DNA of 64,000 bases from Adlercreutzia wanghongyangiae (GTDB lineage Bacteria > Actinomycetota > Coriobacteriia > Coriobacteriales > Eggerthellaceae): contig NZ_JAYMFF010000009.1 of assembly GCF_035989245.1 (NCBI RefSeq), forward strand, positions 124,001 to 188,000, given 5' to 3'. Under the pieces are notes generated by a model. That model was not told the DNA's origin. It saw only the letters and a program-made list of their open reading frames with translations, and ran no database searches. Shown piece by piece: positions 46,441-58,314 of the stretch (positions within the stretch are counted from its first letter, which is position 1; the number at the start of each line of letters is the position of its first letter). A program made the position numbers and the translations under genes.

Positions 46441-46701
46441 CTAATGGTTTTTAACATCGATAGACTCGGGGTCGTAGGAAACCTCGCCGCGGGCGATCTC
46501 GTTGAAGGCCATGGACAGGGGCTTCGTGTCGGCGGCGCGGGCGATCTCCACTGCCGTCTGCAGCTGAATGGCGCGATCACGCTGGCCGCGCATCATGTCG
46601 TTGATGTCGTGGGCGCGCTTGGAGGCCAGGGCGCACAGCAGAAAACGGTCGTTATCGGTTTCGTCCAGCAGGACGTCGATCTTCGGTTCAATGATGCTCA
46701 T
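46441..46701 (-). CDS. rpoZ: DNA-directed RNA polymerase subunit omega
   Basis: 86-residue omega subunit that helps beta-prime folding. It has the conserved start IEPKIDVLLDETDNDRFLLC, the ALASKRAHDIND segment and the AFNEIARGEVSYD end. It lies 15 nt after gmk in the actinobacterial order mihF-gmk-rpoZ and probably shares its promoter upstream of mihF. Confidence 0.94.
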   Translation of the reverse strand: MSIIEPKIDVLLDETDNDRFLLCALASKRAHDINDMMRGQRDRAIQLQTAVEIARAADTKPLSMAFNEIARGEVSYDPESIDVKNH

Positions 46702-46716
46702 AGAATGAATGTCCTC

Positions 46717-47283
46717 TTACTTCTGCTCGGCAGTTTCGTTCACGTAAGCGACCAGCTGGGCGACGGCCTCGTCCAAATCGTCGTTCACAAGCCGTATATC
46801 ATACTCCATTTTGCGGGAAAGCTCCACCAAAGCCGTGTCCATGCGCTTTCTCACCACATCATCGGTCTCAGTACCGCGGCCGCGCAGGCGCCGCTCCAGC
46901 TCCTCCAGCGACGGCGGCTCGATGAACACCAGATGCGCCTCGGGCATCTTCTCCTTTACCTGCAGGGCGCCCTGCACCTCGATCTCGAGGATCACCTGCT
47001 TGCCGGCCGCCATCTCGCGCTGCACCGAGGCAAGCGGAGTGCCGTAGCAGTTATCGGAATACTGGGCCCACTCCAAAAAGCCCCCCTCATCGGCCAGGGC
47101 CAGGAAGTCGTCTTTGGAAAGGAAGTAATAGGAAACGCCCTCGACCTCACCGGGTCGAGGGCGCCTCGTCGTTGCCGAGACGGAAACCCATGCATCCGGC
47201 ACCTCCTTGACGAGACGGGCGATGATCGTTCCCTTGCCGGTCCCCGAGGGACCGCTGATGACAAAGAGGTTTCCGGTGCGCAT
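46717..47283 (-). CDS. gmk: Guanylate kinase
   Basis: Converts GMP to GDP. The 188-residue protein has the P-loop GPSGTGKGTI (10-19), SATTRRPRPGEVEG, the YYFLSKDDF segment and the LVNDDLDEAV end. AAAAGG lies 5 nt before the ATG. It lies 20 nt downstream of mihF. Confidence 0.97.
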   Translation of the reverse strand: MRTGNLFVISGPSGTGKGTIIARLVKEVPDAWVSVSATTRRPRPGEVEGVSYYFLSKDDFLALADEGGFLEWAQYSDNCYGTPLASVQREMAAGKQVILEIEVQGALQVKEKMPEAHLVFIEPPSLEELERRLRGRGTETDDVVRKRMDTALVELSRKMEYDIRLVNDDLDEAVAQLVAYVNETAEQK

Positions 47284-47303
47284 GAAATCCTTTTCGGTCG
47301 TGG

Positions 47304-47615
47304 TTACTTGGTCAAACGAGCCAGCAGAGCCTCACGCTGGCGCTCGCCGATGCCCTTGATGCGACGGCTCTCGGCGATCTGCAGCTCCTTCATGATGCGC
47401 TCGGCCTTGGCCTTGCCATAGCCGGGCAGCGTCTCGATGAGCGTCGAGATCTTCATACGGCCCACCACATGATCGTCGCGCATATCGAGCACCTGGGCGA
47501 CGGTGAGCTTGCCGGTCTTCAGTTCTTCTCGAATCTGCGCCCGCTTGATGCGCGCTGCCTTCGCCTTCTCCAGAGCCTCGGCGCGGGCTTCGGGGCTGAG
47601 TTCGGGGATAGCCAT
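47304..47615 (-). CDS. mihF: Actinobacterial integration host factor (mIHF)
   Basis: 103-residue nucleoid protein of the mycobacterial/streptomycete IHF type, unrelated to the HU/IHF fold of proteobacteria. It bends DNA through a helix-two-turn-helix. The family core LPGYGKAKAERIMKELQI and the end RRIKGIGERQREALLARL are clear. A strong GAAGGAGA precedes the ATG. It leads the gmk-rpoZ-thiI run. Confidence 0.93.
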   Translation of the reverse strand: MAIPELSPEARAEALEKAKAARIKRAQIREELKTGKLTVAQVLDMRDDHVVGRMKISTLIETLPGYGKAKAERIMKELQIAESRRIKGIGERQREALLARLTK

Positions 47616-47648
47616 GGTTCTGTTCTCCTTCCGGTTAGGGCTGCCGAA

Positions 47649-47676
47649 ATAGTACCATGCATTGATGACAAAACAA
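47649..47676 (-). promoter_or_regulatory. Candidate promoter of mihF-gmk-rpoZ
   Basis: On the minus strand TTGTTT (47671-47676) and TACTAT (47649-47654) are 16 bp apart, placing the start about 27 nt upstream of the mihF ATG. The spacer is markedly AT-rich compared with its surroundings. Confidence 0.5.
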
Positions 47677-47743
47677 CACGTAATTTACGCCGAATCAGCA
47701 ATTGAGGGAAATTCCTTCAAATCCTTCATCTACGCGGGGCGTT

Positions 47744-48484
47744 TTACCTTGAAGCCGACTCCAGTTCGGCCGCGATGGCGTCGAAGGCGGCCACCGGATC
47801 GGCAGCCTCGGTGATCGGCCGACCCACGACGATGTGGGACGCTCCGGCCTCAAATGCCTGGGCAGGCGTGGCTACGCGGCTCTGGTCGCCGAGCGCTGCG
47901 CCGGCCGGGCGCACGCCGGGGGTGACGATGTAGGCGTCGGGTCCCAGAAGCTCGCGCAGGGCGGCCGCCTCCTGGGGCGAGGCCACCACGCCCGAGATCC
48001 CGGCCTCGGCCGTTTGGGCCGCGAGCGCCACCACCTGCTCGGGCAAGGGGCGCGCCACGCCCGTGGCCGCCAGGGCCTCGGGGCTCATGGAAGTGAGCAC
48101 CGTGATGCCCAGGGTGGCGGGCACTTCTCCCCCGTACTCGCCCGCGCCCTCCACCGCGCCCCGCTGGCCGGCCTCCATCATGGCCACGCCGCCCACGGTG
48201 TGCATGGTGAGCATGTCGGCGCCGCTCGCAGCCGCCGAGCGGGCCGCGCCCTGCACCTGATGCGGGATGTCGTGGAACTTCAGATCGAGGAAAACGTTGA
48301 AGCCACGGCGCTTGAACATCTTCACGATGGCCGGACCCTCGGCGTAGTACAGCGTCATGCCGATCTTCAACCACTTCGCATGGCCCTCCAGCTTGTCGGC
48401 GAGCGCAATGGCCTCCCAGGCGTCGCAGTCGAGCGCCACGATGACGCGGTCGGCGGCGGGGATGTTATCGAAGGACGTTAGCAT
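47744..48484 (-). CDS. pyrF: Orotidine 5'-phosphate decarboxylase
   Basis: Last enzyme of UMP synthesis. The 246-residue TIM barrel has VIVALDCD near the start, the catalytic LDLKFHDIPHQVQGA and the phosphate-binding VVGRPITEA near the end. The ATG at 48484 overlaps the pyrD stop by 7 nt (ATGCTAA). It is the last pyr gene of the cluster. Confidence 0.96.
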   Translation of the reverse strand: MLTSFDNIPAADRVIVALDCDAWEAIALADKLEGHAKWLKIGMTLYYAEGPAIVKMFKRRGFNVFLDLKFHDIPHQVQGAARSAAASGADMLTMHTVGGVAMMEAGQRGAVEGAGEYGGEVPATLGITVLTSMSPEALAATGVARPLPEQVVALAAQTAEAGISGVVASPQEAAALRELLGPDAYIVTPGVRPAGAALGDQSRVATPAQAFEAGASHIVVGRPITEAADPVAAFDAIAAELESASR

Positions 48485-49410
48485 TTCAAGGCTCCAATCA
48501 GCTCGTTCACGTCGGCCACGCCCTGCTCCTCGCAGTAGGCGGCAATGCCGTCGATGACATCGACCGTGGCCGTCGGGTTCACGAAGTTTGCCGTGCCCAC
48601 GGCCACCGCGGTGGCGCCGGCCAGCATGAACTCCACGGCATCCTCGCCGGTGGAGATGCCGCCCATGCCGAGCACCGGCACCGCGACGGCGTTCGCCACC
48701 TGCCACACCATGCGCAAGGCCACGGGCTTCACCGCCGGACCCGAGAAGCCGCCCACCACGCGAGCGAGCTTCGGCGTGCGGGTGCGCGCGTCCACGGCCA
48801 TACCCAAAAGCGTGTTGATGAGCGAGATGGCGTCGGCACCGGCCGCCTCGGCCGCGCGGGCGATCTCGGTCACGTCGGTGACGTTGGGCGTGAGCTTCAC
48901 GATGAGCGGCCGCTTGGTGGCCGCGCGGCACAGGCCTACCACCTTCTCCACGCTGGGAACATGGCAGCCCATGGTCATGCCGCCGGCATCCACGTTAGGG
49001 CACGAGATATTCACCTCGTAGGCGTCCACCGGCGCCTCTTCCAGAGCCTCGATGACCGATACGTACTCGTCGAAGGAGTGGCCCGACACGTTCACGATGG
49101 TAGTGGCGCCGATGGAGGAAAGCCACGGCAGCTCGCACTCCTTCAAGTGCGCCACGCCGGGGTTCTGAAGCCCGATGGAGTTCAGCATGCCCGAGGCCGT
49201 CTCGGCGATGCGGGGGCTCGCGTTGCCCTCCCAGCCGTTCAGGGACACGCCCTTGGTGGTGACGGCGCCGAGGGCGGCCACGTCCACGAAGTCGTGGTAC
49301 TCCCGCCCCGCGCCGAAGGTGCCCGAGGCCACGGTGACGGGGTTCTTCATGGCAAGGCCGCCCAGGTTCACGGCCAGATTCACGTTGGTTGCATTCGGTA
49401 CGCGCTGCAT
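48478..49410 (-). CDS. pyrD: Dihydroorotate dehydrogenase B, catalytic subunit
   Basis: FMN-containing class 1B enzyme that oxidises dihydroorotate and passes electrons to PyrK and NAD+. Motifs are TVASGTFGAG, GVSLNGWEGN, the catalytic-cysteine segment NISCPNVDAGG and MGGISTGEDA. At 310 residues it has normal length. The ATG at 49410 overlaps the pyrK stop by one base (TAATG). Class 1B is the NAD+-linked form, suited to anaerobic growth. Confidence 0.96.
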   Translation of the reverse strand: MQRVPNATNVNLAVNLGGLAMKNPVTVASGTFGAGREYHDFVDVAALGAVTTKGVSLNGWEGNASPRIAETASGMLNSIGLQNPGVAHLKECELPWLSSIGATTIVNVSGHSFDEYVSVIEALEEAPVDAYEVNISCPNVDAGGMTMGCHVPSVEKVVGLCRAATKRPLIVKLTPNVTDVTEIARAAEAAGADAISLINTLLGMAVDARTRTPKLARVVGGFSGPAVKPVALRMVWQVANAVAVPVLGMGGISTGEDAVEFMLAGATAVAVGTANFVNPTATVDVIDGIAAYCEEQGVADVNELIGALKC

Positions 49411-50204
49411 TACCACACCACCTCGCTCGCCGGGAACACCGGGCCGTCCACGCAGGCGCGGCGTTTGCCGCCCACCGTATCCACCACGCAGGACAGACAC
49501 GCGCCCACGCCGCACGCCATGCGACGCTCCATGGATATCTCGCAGAACACGCCGGCCGCATCCGCCATGCCCGCCACAATGCGCATGAGGGGCTCCGGGC
49601 CGCAGCAGGCCACGTAGTCGTAGGGCGCTCCCTCGGCGGCCGCGGAGGCCAGGGCCTCCTCCACGAGCGGCGTGCAGAAGCCCGCATGCCCGAAGCTGCC
49701 GTCGTCGGTGGAGCAGACCGGCTCGCAGCCCAGCGCCGCTCCATAGCGCTCGCGGGCCACCAGCGCGTCGATGGTAGAGGCGCCGAGCACGGCCGTCACC
49801 TCCACGCCAGCGGCCTTCAGCTCTTCGGCAAGCGGATACAGAGGCGCGCTTCCCACGCCACCGGCCACGATGAGGGCGCGCTTGCATCCCTCGGGCACCT
49901 CCCACCCCCGCCCGATGGGGCCAATGAGCTCCACGGCATCGTTGACGCCAAGGGAAGTCATATGCTCGGTGCCGTAGCCGAGCACCTGATACATCATGTC
50001 CACGGTGCCGGCTTCTGCATCATGGGCATACACACCGAAGGGGCGGCGGAGAATGTGGTCGTCCATGCCGGGAACCTTGAGGTGCACAAACTGACCGGGA
50101 CGGGCCGCGGCGGCAATCTCGGGGGCCCGCACGGTCATGAGCCAGATGTTGCACCCCGCTTCCTCGTTCACCAGAATGGGCGCTGTCTCGTTGCAAAGCG
50201 TCAT
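49410..50204 (-). CDS. pyrK: Dihydroorotate dehydrogenase B, electron transfer subunit PyrK
   Basis: FAD and [2Fe-2S] protein that links PyrD to NAD+. The FAD motif is LRRPFGVY, the NAD loop is AGGVGSAPLYPLAEE, and the C-terminal cluster site is CGVGACLSC followed by a fourth cysteine in RACVDG. The ATG at 50204 has AGGAGAG 5 nt upstream. A TAGAAT box on the minus strand (50247-50252) may give this part of the cluster its own promoter. Confidence 0.94.
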   Translation of the reverse strand: MTLCNETAPILVNEEAGCNIWLMTVRAPEIAAAARPGQFVHLKVPGMDDHILRRPFGVYAHDAEAGTVDMMYQVLGYGTEHMTSLGVNDAVELIGPIGRGWEVPEGCKRALIVAGGVGSAPLYPLAEELKAAGVEVTAVLGASTIDALVARERYGAALGCEPVCSTDDGSFGHAGFCTPLVEEALASAAAEGAPYDYVACCGPEPLMRIVAGMADAAGVFCEISMERRMACGVGACLSCVVDTVGGKRRACVDGPVFPASEVVW

Positions 50205-50317
50205 AGGCTCTCCTGTCGCGTCGGCGGAAATCACACGTTGCCTGACATTCTAACGCATAGTTCATACACGCCTGGATCTGCAGCGCTACAATAGACAGAA
50301 ACCTTAGGAGTGTATGC

Positions 50318-50512
50318 ATGGACACAATCAACGCCCAGAGTAGCATTCAAAGTAAGCGTCAGATCTTACTGAGCATAGCCAACGCTTCGCATCTGGTACG
50401 CCAATCTCCTTCATGTTCCATCGCGCCAAATGGCCATGACTGGCGTGACGATTGGCGGGCACATCTTCTTGAGAAAAGTGAAGAACAGGGAAATCGTCCC
50501 GTGTCATCCTAG
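50318..50512 (+). CDS. Doubtful small plus-strand gene between pyrK and carB
   Basis: A 64-residue frame (MDTINAQSSIQSKRQILLSI at its start) with AGGAG 8 nt before the ATG and a TACAAT box at 50287-50292. It runs against the pyr genes. I recognise no family; the C-terminal half looks like non-coding sequence, so it may be a truncated remnant. The rest of 50235-50537 holds a CCCGTGT/ACACGGG inverted repeat near 50500. Confidence 0.35.
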   Translation: MDTINAQSSIQSKRQILLSIANASHLVRQSPSCSIAPNGHDWRDDWRAHLLEKSEEQGNRPVSS

Positions 50513-50537
50513 ACGCAAGACAACACGGGGTGGCTTT

Positions 50538-53753
<3,216 letters not shown>

Positions 53754-55106
53754 TTACGCCACCTCCTCTTCCGTGGTGCTTCCGAACTTCCAACCGGACA
53801 GGCGGTCGGTTGCGATGTCGATATCCAGGTAGTCCCCACGGCCCTCCATGAGGCGCGCGAAGGCACCGAACAGGTAGTGGGCGTCGGTGGGGCCGGGGGC
53901 CGCCTCCGGGTGGTACTGCACGCTGAAGGCCGGCACGTCCAGGAAGGCGAAGCCCTCGGCGGTGCCGTCGTCGAGGTTCACGTGGGTAAGCCGGATGCGC
54001 CCGAAGCGCTCGTTGGCCACGACGGGGGCAATGCTGCGCCGGCCCCACTCGCGCAGGTCGTCCACGTGCTCGGTCGCCCCGCCGGAAAGCTCGGGCACCA
54101 GCGCTCCCAGACTCTGAAAGCGGGGGCAGAAGCCGTGGTTCTGGGCCGTGACCTCCACGCGCCCGGTGAGCAGGTTCTGCACCGGGTGGTTGCCGCCGTG
54201 GTGACCGAACTTCAGCTTGTCGATCTTTGCTCCTGCGGCCTTGGCCATCATCTGGTGCCCTAGGCAGATGCCGAATAGCGGCACGCGGCCCAGTAGCGCG
54301 GCGGCCGCGCGGCTCGTGGCGTCCACGGCGTCGGGGTCGCCCGGGCCGTTGGAGAAGAACACGCCGTCGGGGCTCAGGGTCAGCACCTCATCGGCCGGAG
54401 TGTCCCAGGGCACGAGCGTTACCGCGCAGCCCGACCGCACCAGGCCGTCTAAGATGGAGCGCTTCACGCCGCAGTGGTAGACGACCACCTTGAAGCGGGG
54501 GTCGGCCGGCGCGGCCAGGGCGAAGTCGTGGGAAGCGGGCAGGTCCGCGACGCCGTAGGAATAGCTGCCGCCGCAGGAAACGCCAACGACCTGGTTCTCG
54601 CCCACGAGCGTCGGGCTTTTGCGCACCTTCTCGAGCAGCGACGCAGCATCCGCATCCGTGGTGGAGACGACGGCCCGCTGGGCGCCGGCATCGCGGATGT
54701 GGCGCACGAGCGCCCGGGTGTCCACGCCCTCGATGGCCACGACCCCCTCGCGCCCAAGGTAGTCGCCGAGGCTCTCCTGGCTGCGCCAGCTGGAGGGTGT
54801 GGGACACATATCGCGCACCACGAGCGCCCGCAGGGCCGGCTTCTCCGCCTGGGCGTCGTCGGCGTTCACCCCGTAGTTGCCCACCTGCGGGTAGGTCAGC
54901 GCCACGATCTGCCCCGCGTAGGAAGGGTCGGTGACGATTTCCAGGTAGCCTTCCAGGGAGGTGTTGAAGCAGACCTCCCCGAACGCCTCGCCGGGCGCGC
55001 CGCAGGAGGTGCCGGCGAACACCGCGCCGTCCTCCAGCACGAGCAGCGCTGGCGCACCCGCCGGCTTCGCCGTGGCCACCCGCAGCTTTTCCGCAATCTT
55101 GCTCAA
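53754..55106 (-). CDS. carA: Carbamoyl phosphate synthase, small (glutaminase) subunit
   Basis: Class I glutamine amidotransferase that supplies ammonia to CarB. It has an N-terminal domain (LVLEDGAVFAGTSCG; FNTSLEGYLEIVTDPSYAGQ), the nucleophile in FGICLGHQMMAKA and the HPEAAPGPTD catalytic end. I chose a TTG at 55106 (450 aa) because GGAAAGGACGG lies just upstream; longer frames read into the PyrR-type attenuator. It is about 70 residues longer than usual. An insert after NHGFCPRFQS (about 30 residues, SLGALVPELSGGATEHVDD) and a ~35-residue C-terminal tail account for this. Confidence 0.93.
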   Translation of the reverse strand: MSKIAEKLRVATAKPAGAPALLVLEDGAVFAGTSCGAPGEAFGEVCFNTSLEGYLEIVTDPSYAGQIVALTYPQVGNYGVNADDAQAEKPALRALVVRDMCPTPSSWRSQESLGDYLGREGVVAIEGVDTRALVRHIRDAGAQRAVVSTTDADAASLLEKVRKSPTLVGENQVVGVSCGGSYSYGVADLPASHDFALAAPADPRFKVVVYHCGVKRSILDGLVRSGCAVTLVPWDTPADEVLTLSPDGVFFSNGPGDPDAVDATSRAAAALLGRVPLFGICLGHQMMAKAAGAKIDKLKFGHHGGNHPVQNLLTGRVEVTAQNHGFCPRFQSLGALVPELSGGATEHVDDLREWGRRSIAPVVANERFGRIRLTHVNLDDGTAEGFAFLDVPAFSVQYHPEAAPGPTDAHYLFGAFARLMEGRGDYLDIDIATDRLSGWKFGSTTEEEVA

Positions 55107-55154
55107 GGGTTCCGTCCTTTCCGCGACCTGCTCGCCCTCGCCTGCGCGCCCATG

Positions 55155-55244
55155 AAAAAAGCGCCCCCGCCTTGGACGGGAGCGCTCGCACGCGCACAAG
55201 ATAAAGTTCGCTCATCGCACCTTGCCGGTCTCTCAGTACCGTCC
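55155..55244 (-). promoter_or_regulatory. PyrR-type attenuator in the carA leader
   Basis: On the minus strand GGTAC-TGAGAGACCGGCAAG-GTGC (55217-55240 area) matches the PyrR-binding loop seen in the pyrR leader. It is followed by the terminator AGCGCTCCCG-TCCAAGG-CGGGGGCGCT with six U (55155-55186). UMP-bound PyrR should favour termination before carA. Confidence 0.8.
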
Positions 55245-55350
55245 GTTAAAGGTCAAAATTGAGCATAGAGTACCCTCCAGAGTATGCATCTGCACAAAAA
55301 CAAGCGGTCGCAGACGACGGCCGAATGGCGCAGCCCCGAGCGCGCGAACT

Positions 55351-55377
55351 AAAAGGGGCCGTCCGGAGACGGCCCCT
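55351..55377 (-). terminator. Terminator of pyrR-pyrB-pyrC
   Basis: On the minus strand AGGGGCCGTC-TCCG-GACGGCCCCT is followed by TTTAG. It lies 32 nt after the pyrC stop and separates that operon from carA, which has its own leader. The surrounding 55245-55350 shows no gene. Confidence 0.75.
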
Positions 55378-55408
55378 GCGAACTGCGGCTCTGTGCTCGC
55401 TGTCGGCG

Positions 55409-56701
55409 CTACTCGACGATAGCGCCGTCTTCCATGGTGGCGTAGCCGCCGACGTAGACGTCGGTGGCACGGCCCACGAGCTCGGCCCCGATGAAGCCGG
55501 AGTTGTTGGCCTTGGAGCAGAAGTCCTCCACGGCGACCGTCCAGGCGGCCTCGGGATCGATGACCGTGAGGTCGGCCACACTGCCCGCCTCGATCTTCAC
55601 CGGCTCCTGGCGCAGAATGGCGCGGGGGGCGACGGCCATGGCCTGAACCATGCGGCCGTAGTCGATTACGCCGGCGCGCACGAGGTGCGTGAGCACGAGT
55701 GAGAGCGAGGTCTCAAGGCCGGTCATGCCGAAGGGAGCCAGCTCGAACTCGCGGTCCTTCTCCCAGTCGGTGTGGGGCGCGTGGTCGGTGACGATGGCGT
55801 CGATCACGCCATTCGCGAGGCCCTCGATGAGGGCGGCGGCGTCCTCGGCGGTGCGCAGCGGCGGGTTCACCTTGAGCGAGGTCTGGTACTCGGCGGTGAT
55901 GTCGTCCTCGGTGAGGAACATATGGTGCGGGGTCACCTCGCAGGTCACGGGCAGCCCCTCGGCCTTGGCGGCGGCCACCAGATCGAGGCCGCGCTTGGTG
56001 GTGATGTGCTGGATGTGCAGCGGGCAGCCCGTCAGGCGGCAGAGCGCGATGTCGCGGGCGATCTCAAGCTCCTCGCCCTCGGCCGGCCAGCCCACCATGC
56101 CCAGGCGCGTGCTCGCCACGCCCTCGTTCACCTGGCCGTCGGCCACGAGCGAGTCGTCCTGGCAGTGGGCCATGATGACGGTGTCGAACTGGCGGGCGTA
56201 GTCCATGACGCGGCGCATCATGCCGGCGTCCTGGATGCCGTGGCCGTCGTCGGTGAACACGGGCGCACCGTGGGCGTACATGTCGCCCATGTCTGAGAGC
56301 ACCTCGCCTTTCAAATCCTTCGAGCAGGCGCCTGACGGGATGACGCGGCACTTCCCCACTGCGGCGGCGCGGGCCTTCACGTACTCCACGGCCACGGCGT
56401 CGTCCACCACCGGGCTCGTGTTCGGCATGGTGCACACGGCCGTGAAGCCGCCGTGGGCCGCAGCACGTGTTCCGGAGGCGATGTCCTCCTTCTGCTCCTG
56501 GCCCGGGTCGCGGAAGTGCACGTGCATGTCCACAAGCCCGGGGGTGACGATCTTGCCGGAGAGGTCGCGCTCGACGCCCTTCTCCATGGTCAGGTTGTGG
56601 CCCACCTCCACGATCTTGCCGTCGCGGATGAGAATGTCGGCCACCTCGTCCAGGCCGATCTGCGGGTCGATCAGACGAGCGTTCTTAAGCATCAATGCCA
56701 T
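55409..56701 (-). CDS. pyrC: Dihydroorotase
   Basis: Zinc amidohydrolase that closes carbamoyl aspartate to dihydroorotate. The 430-residue class I enzyme has the metal motif DMHVHFRDPGQ, NTSPVVDD, the HIQHITTK histidines and the late TDHAPHT. AGGAGG lies 8 nt before the ATG at 56701, inside the end of pyrB (17-nt overlap). Confidence 0.97.
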   Translation of the reverse strand: MALMLKNARLIDPQIGLDEVADILIRDGKIVEVGHNLTMEKGVERDLSGKIVTPGLVDMHVHFRDPGQEQKEDIASGTRAAAHGGFTAVCTMPNTSPVVDDAVAVEYVKARAAAVGKCRVIPSGACSKDLKGEVLSDMGDMYAHGAPVFTDDGHGIQDAGMMRRVMDYARQFDTVIMAHCQDDSLVADGQVNEGVASTRLGMVGWPAEGEELEIARDIALCRLTGCPLHIQHITTKRGLDLVAAAKAEGLPVTCEVTPHHMFLTEDDITAEYQTSLKVNPPLRTAEDAAALIEGLANGVIDAIVTDHAPHTDWEKDREFELAPFGMTGLETSLSLVLTHLVRAGVIDYGRMVQAMAVAPRAILRQEPVKIEAGSVADLTVIDPEAAWTVAVEDFCSKANNSGFIGAELVGRATDVYVGGYATMEDGAIVE

Positions 56702-57629
56702 CGTTGCTACCTCCTAGGAGCAGGTACAGGGCGGCCATGCGCACGAGGACGCCGGCGTAGACTTGGTCGAGGATGATGGAGCGCTTGGGATGGTCGGCCA
56801 TGAAGCTGTCCAGCTCAACGCCGCGGTTGATGGGGCCGGGGTGGCACACGCAGGCGTCGGGCTTCATGAGACGGTCGCGCTCCTCAGTGAGGCCGTAGAG
56901 CAGGTTGTACTCGCGCAGGTTCGGGTAGGGCGCGCCCTCGAAGCGCTCGCGCTGGATGCGCAGCATGTACACCACGTCCAGCTCGGGCAGGGCCTCGTCC
57001 AGGTTGCTCGTCACATGGTCGGCGCCCAGGATGTCGGGGCGGGCGGGCAGCAGCGTGGGGGGTGCGATGACCGTCACCTCGCAGCCCATGATCTTCAGCG
57101 CGGGAATAAGCGAGCCGCACACGCGGGAGTGCGCGATGTCGCCCACCACGCCCACGTGCAGGTTATCGAAGGAGCCCTTCTCCTCCCAGATGGAGTACAG
57201 ATCCAGCAGCGCCTGGGTGGGATGCTGGTGCTTGCCGTCGCCGGCGTCGATGACCGACACGCCGGAGACGTCCGCGATCTTGCGGGGCACGCCGGCCCAG
57301 CGGTCGCGCACCACGATGCAGTCGATCTTGTAGGAGCACAGCGTCTTCACGGTGTCCACCAGGCTCTCGCCCTTCACGGTGGCCGTGGAGGAGCCGCCGA
57401 AGTTCAGTGAGTCGGCCGACAGGCGCTTCTCGGCAATCTCGAAGGAGGAGCGGGTGCGGGTGGAGGGCTCGTTGAACATGTTCACCACGGTGAAGCCCTT
57501 GAGCGTGGGCACCTTCTTGATGCGGCGCTCGTTCACCTGCTTGAAGTTCTTGGCCGTCTCCAGAATGGTCATGATGTCGTCAGCCGAGTACTCGGTGATG
57601 TCGATAAGGTGCTTGTGGTTGAAGGCCAT
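56685..57629 (-). CDS. pyrB: Aspartate carbamoyltransferase, catalytic subunit
   Basis: Condenses carbamoyl phosphate and aspartate. The 314-residue protein has the carbamoyl-phosphate motif STRTRSSFE, the HPTQALLD motif and MLRIQRERFEG. No regulatory PyrI gene lies nearby, as usual outside enterobacteria. The ATG at 57629 has GGAGGTGA upstream within the pyrR end. A longer in-frame opening to 57926 overlaps pyrR and is not coding. Confidence 0.97.
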   Translation of the reverse strand: MAFNHKHLIDITEYSADDIMTILETAKNFKQVNERRIKKVPTLKGFTVVNMFNEPSTRTRSSFEIAEKRLSADSLNFGGSSTATVKGESLVDTVKTLCSYKIDCIVVRDRWAGVPRKIADVSGVSVIDAGDGKHQHPTQALLDLYSIWEEKGSFDNLHVGVVGDIAHSRVCGSLIPALKIMGCEVTVIAPPTLLPARPDILGADHVTSNLDEALPELDVVYMLRIQRERFEGAPYPNLREYNLLYGLTEERDRLMKPDACVCHPGPINRGVELDSFMADHPKRSIILDQVYAGVLVRMAALYLLLGGSNDGIDA

Positions 57630-57633
57630 GGCC

Positions 57634-58230
57634 CTACTCACCTCCGTTGGTCTTGATGGGGGCCGAGCCGGCTCGCTTGCCCGGCTCGATTTCCAGAATC
57701 TCCACGGCCGAGATGCCGTCCACCTCTTCCAGGAACAGGCGCACGTTCTCATCGGAGGACGAGGGCACGTTCTTGCCCACGAAGTCGGCGCGGATGGGCA
57801 GCTCGCGATGGCCGCGGTCCACCAGCACCGCCAGCTCCACGGCAGCCGGGCGGCCGATATCCATGAGGGCGTCCAGCGCCGCGCGGATGGTACGGCCGGT
57901 GTACAGCACGTCGTCCACCAGCACAACGGTCTTGCCGTCGATGTCGAAGGAAATGTCGGTGGAATGGACCTCGGGGGCGAAATGGGTCGCGAAATCGTCG
58001 CGGTAGAAGCTGATGTCCAGCTTGCCGAGGGGAACTTCCACCCCCTCGATTTCCTGAATCTTGTGGGCGAGCATCTTCGCGAGAAGATCGCCGCGGGTCA
58101 CAATGCCCACGAGCGCCAGGTTCGCCGCACCCTTGTTGGCCTCGAGGATCTGGTGCGCGATGCGCGTCACCGACCGCTCGATCTCGTCTGCATCCATGCA
58201 GACGGACTTGACCAAGCTTGCGTCGTTCAT
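57634..58230 (-). CDS. pyrR: Bifunctional PyrR regulator / uracil phosphoribosyltransferase
   Basis: UMP-sensing RNA-binding attenuator protein with uracil phosphoribosyltransferase activity. The PRPP motif VLVDDVLYTGRTIRAAL, LAVLVDRGHRELPI and VGKNVPSS are diagnostic. At 198 residues the C-terminus runs ~15 residues beyond the usual end. The ATG at 58230 has GGGAG upstream. Its own leader and that of carA carry matching RNA targets. Confidence 0.96.
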   Translation of the reverse strand: MNDASLVKSVCMDADEIERSVTRIAHQILEANKGAANLALVGIVTRGDLLAKMLAHKIQEIEGVEVPLGKLDISFYRDDFATHFAPEVHSTDISFDIDGKTVVLVDDVLYTGRTIRAALDALMDIGRPAAVELAVLVDRGHRELPIRADFVGKNVPSSSDENVRLFLEEVDGISAVEILEIEPGKRAGSAPIKTNGGE

Positions 58231-58314
58231 ACACACTCCCTTCGCAGGATCAGTGCGTACAGACGAAACCCGCGAGCGCGTCCGAGTTTTCCGCGTTCAC
58301 GTTGCCGCCGCGGG

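Noticed and set aside
55155..55244. T-box or uracil riboswitch before carA
   Set aside because: No T-box sequence is present, and the loop matches the PyrR-binding consensus shared with the pyrR leader.
56685..57926. 413-residue aspartate carbamoyltransferase
   Set aside because: The first 99 codons overlap pyrR in another frame. The ATG at 57629 with GGAGGTGA fits the family start.
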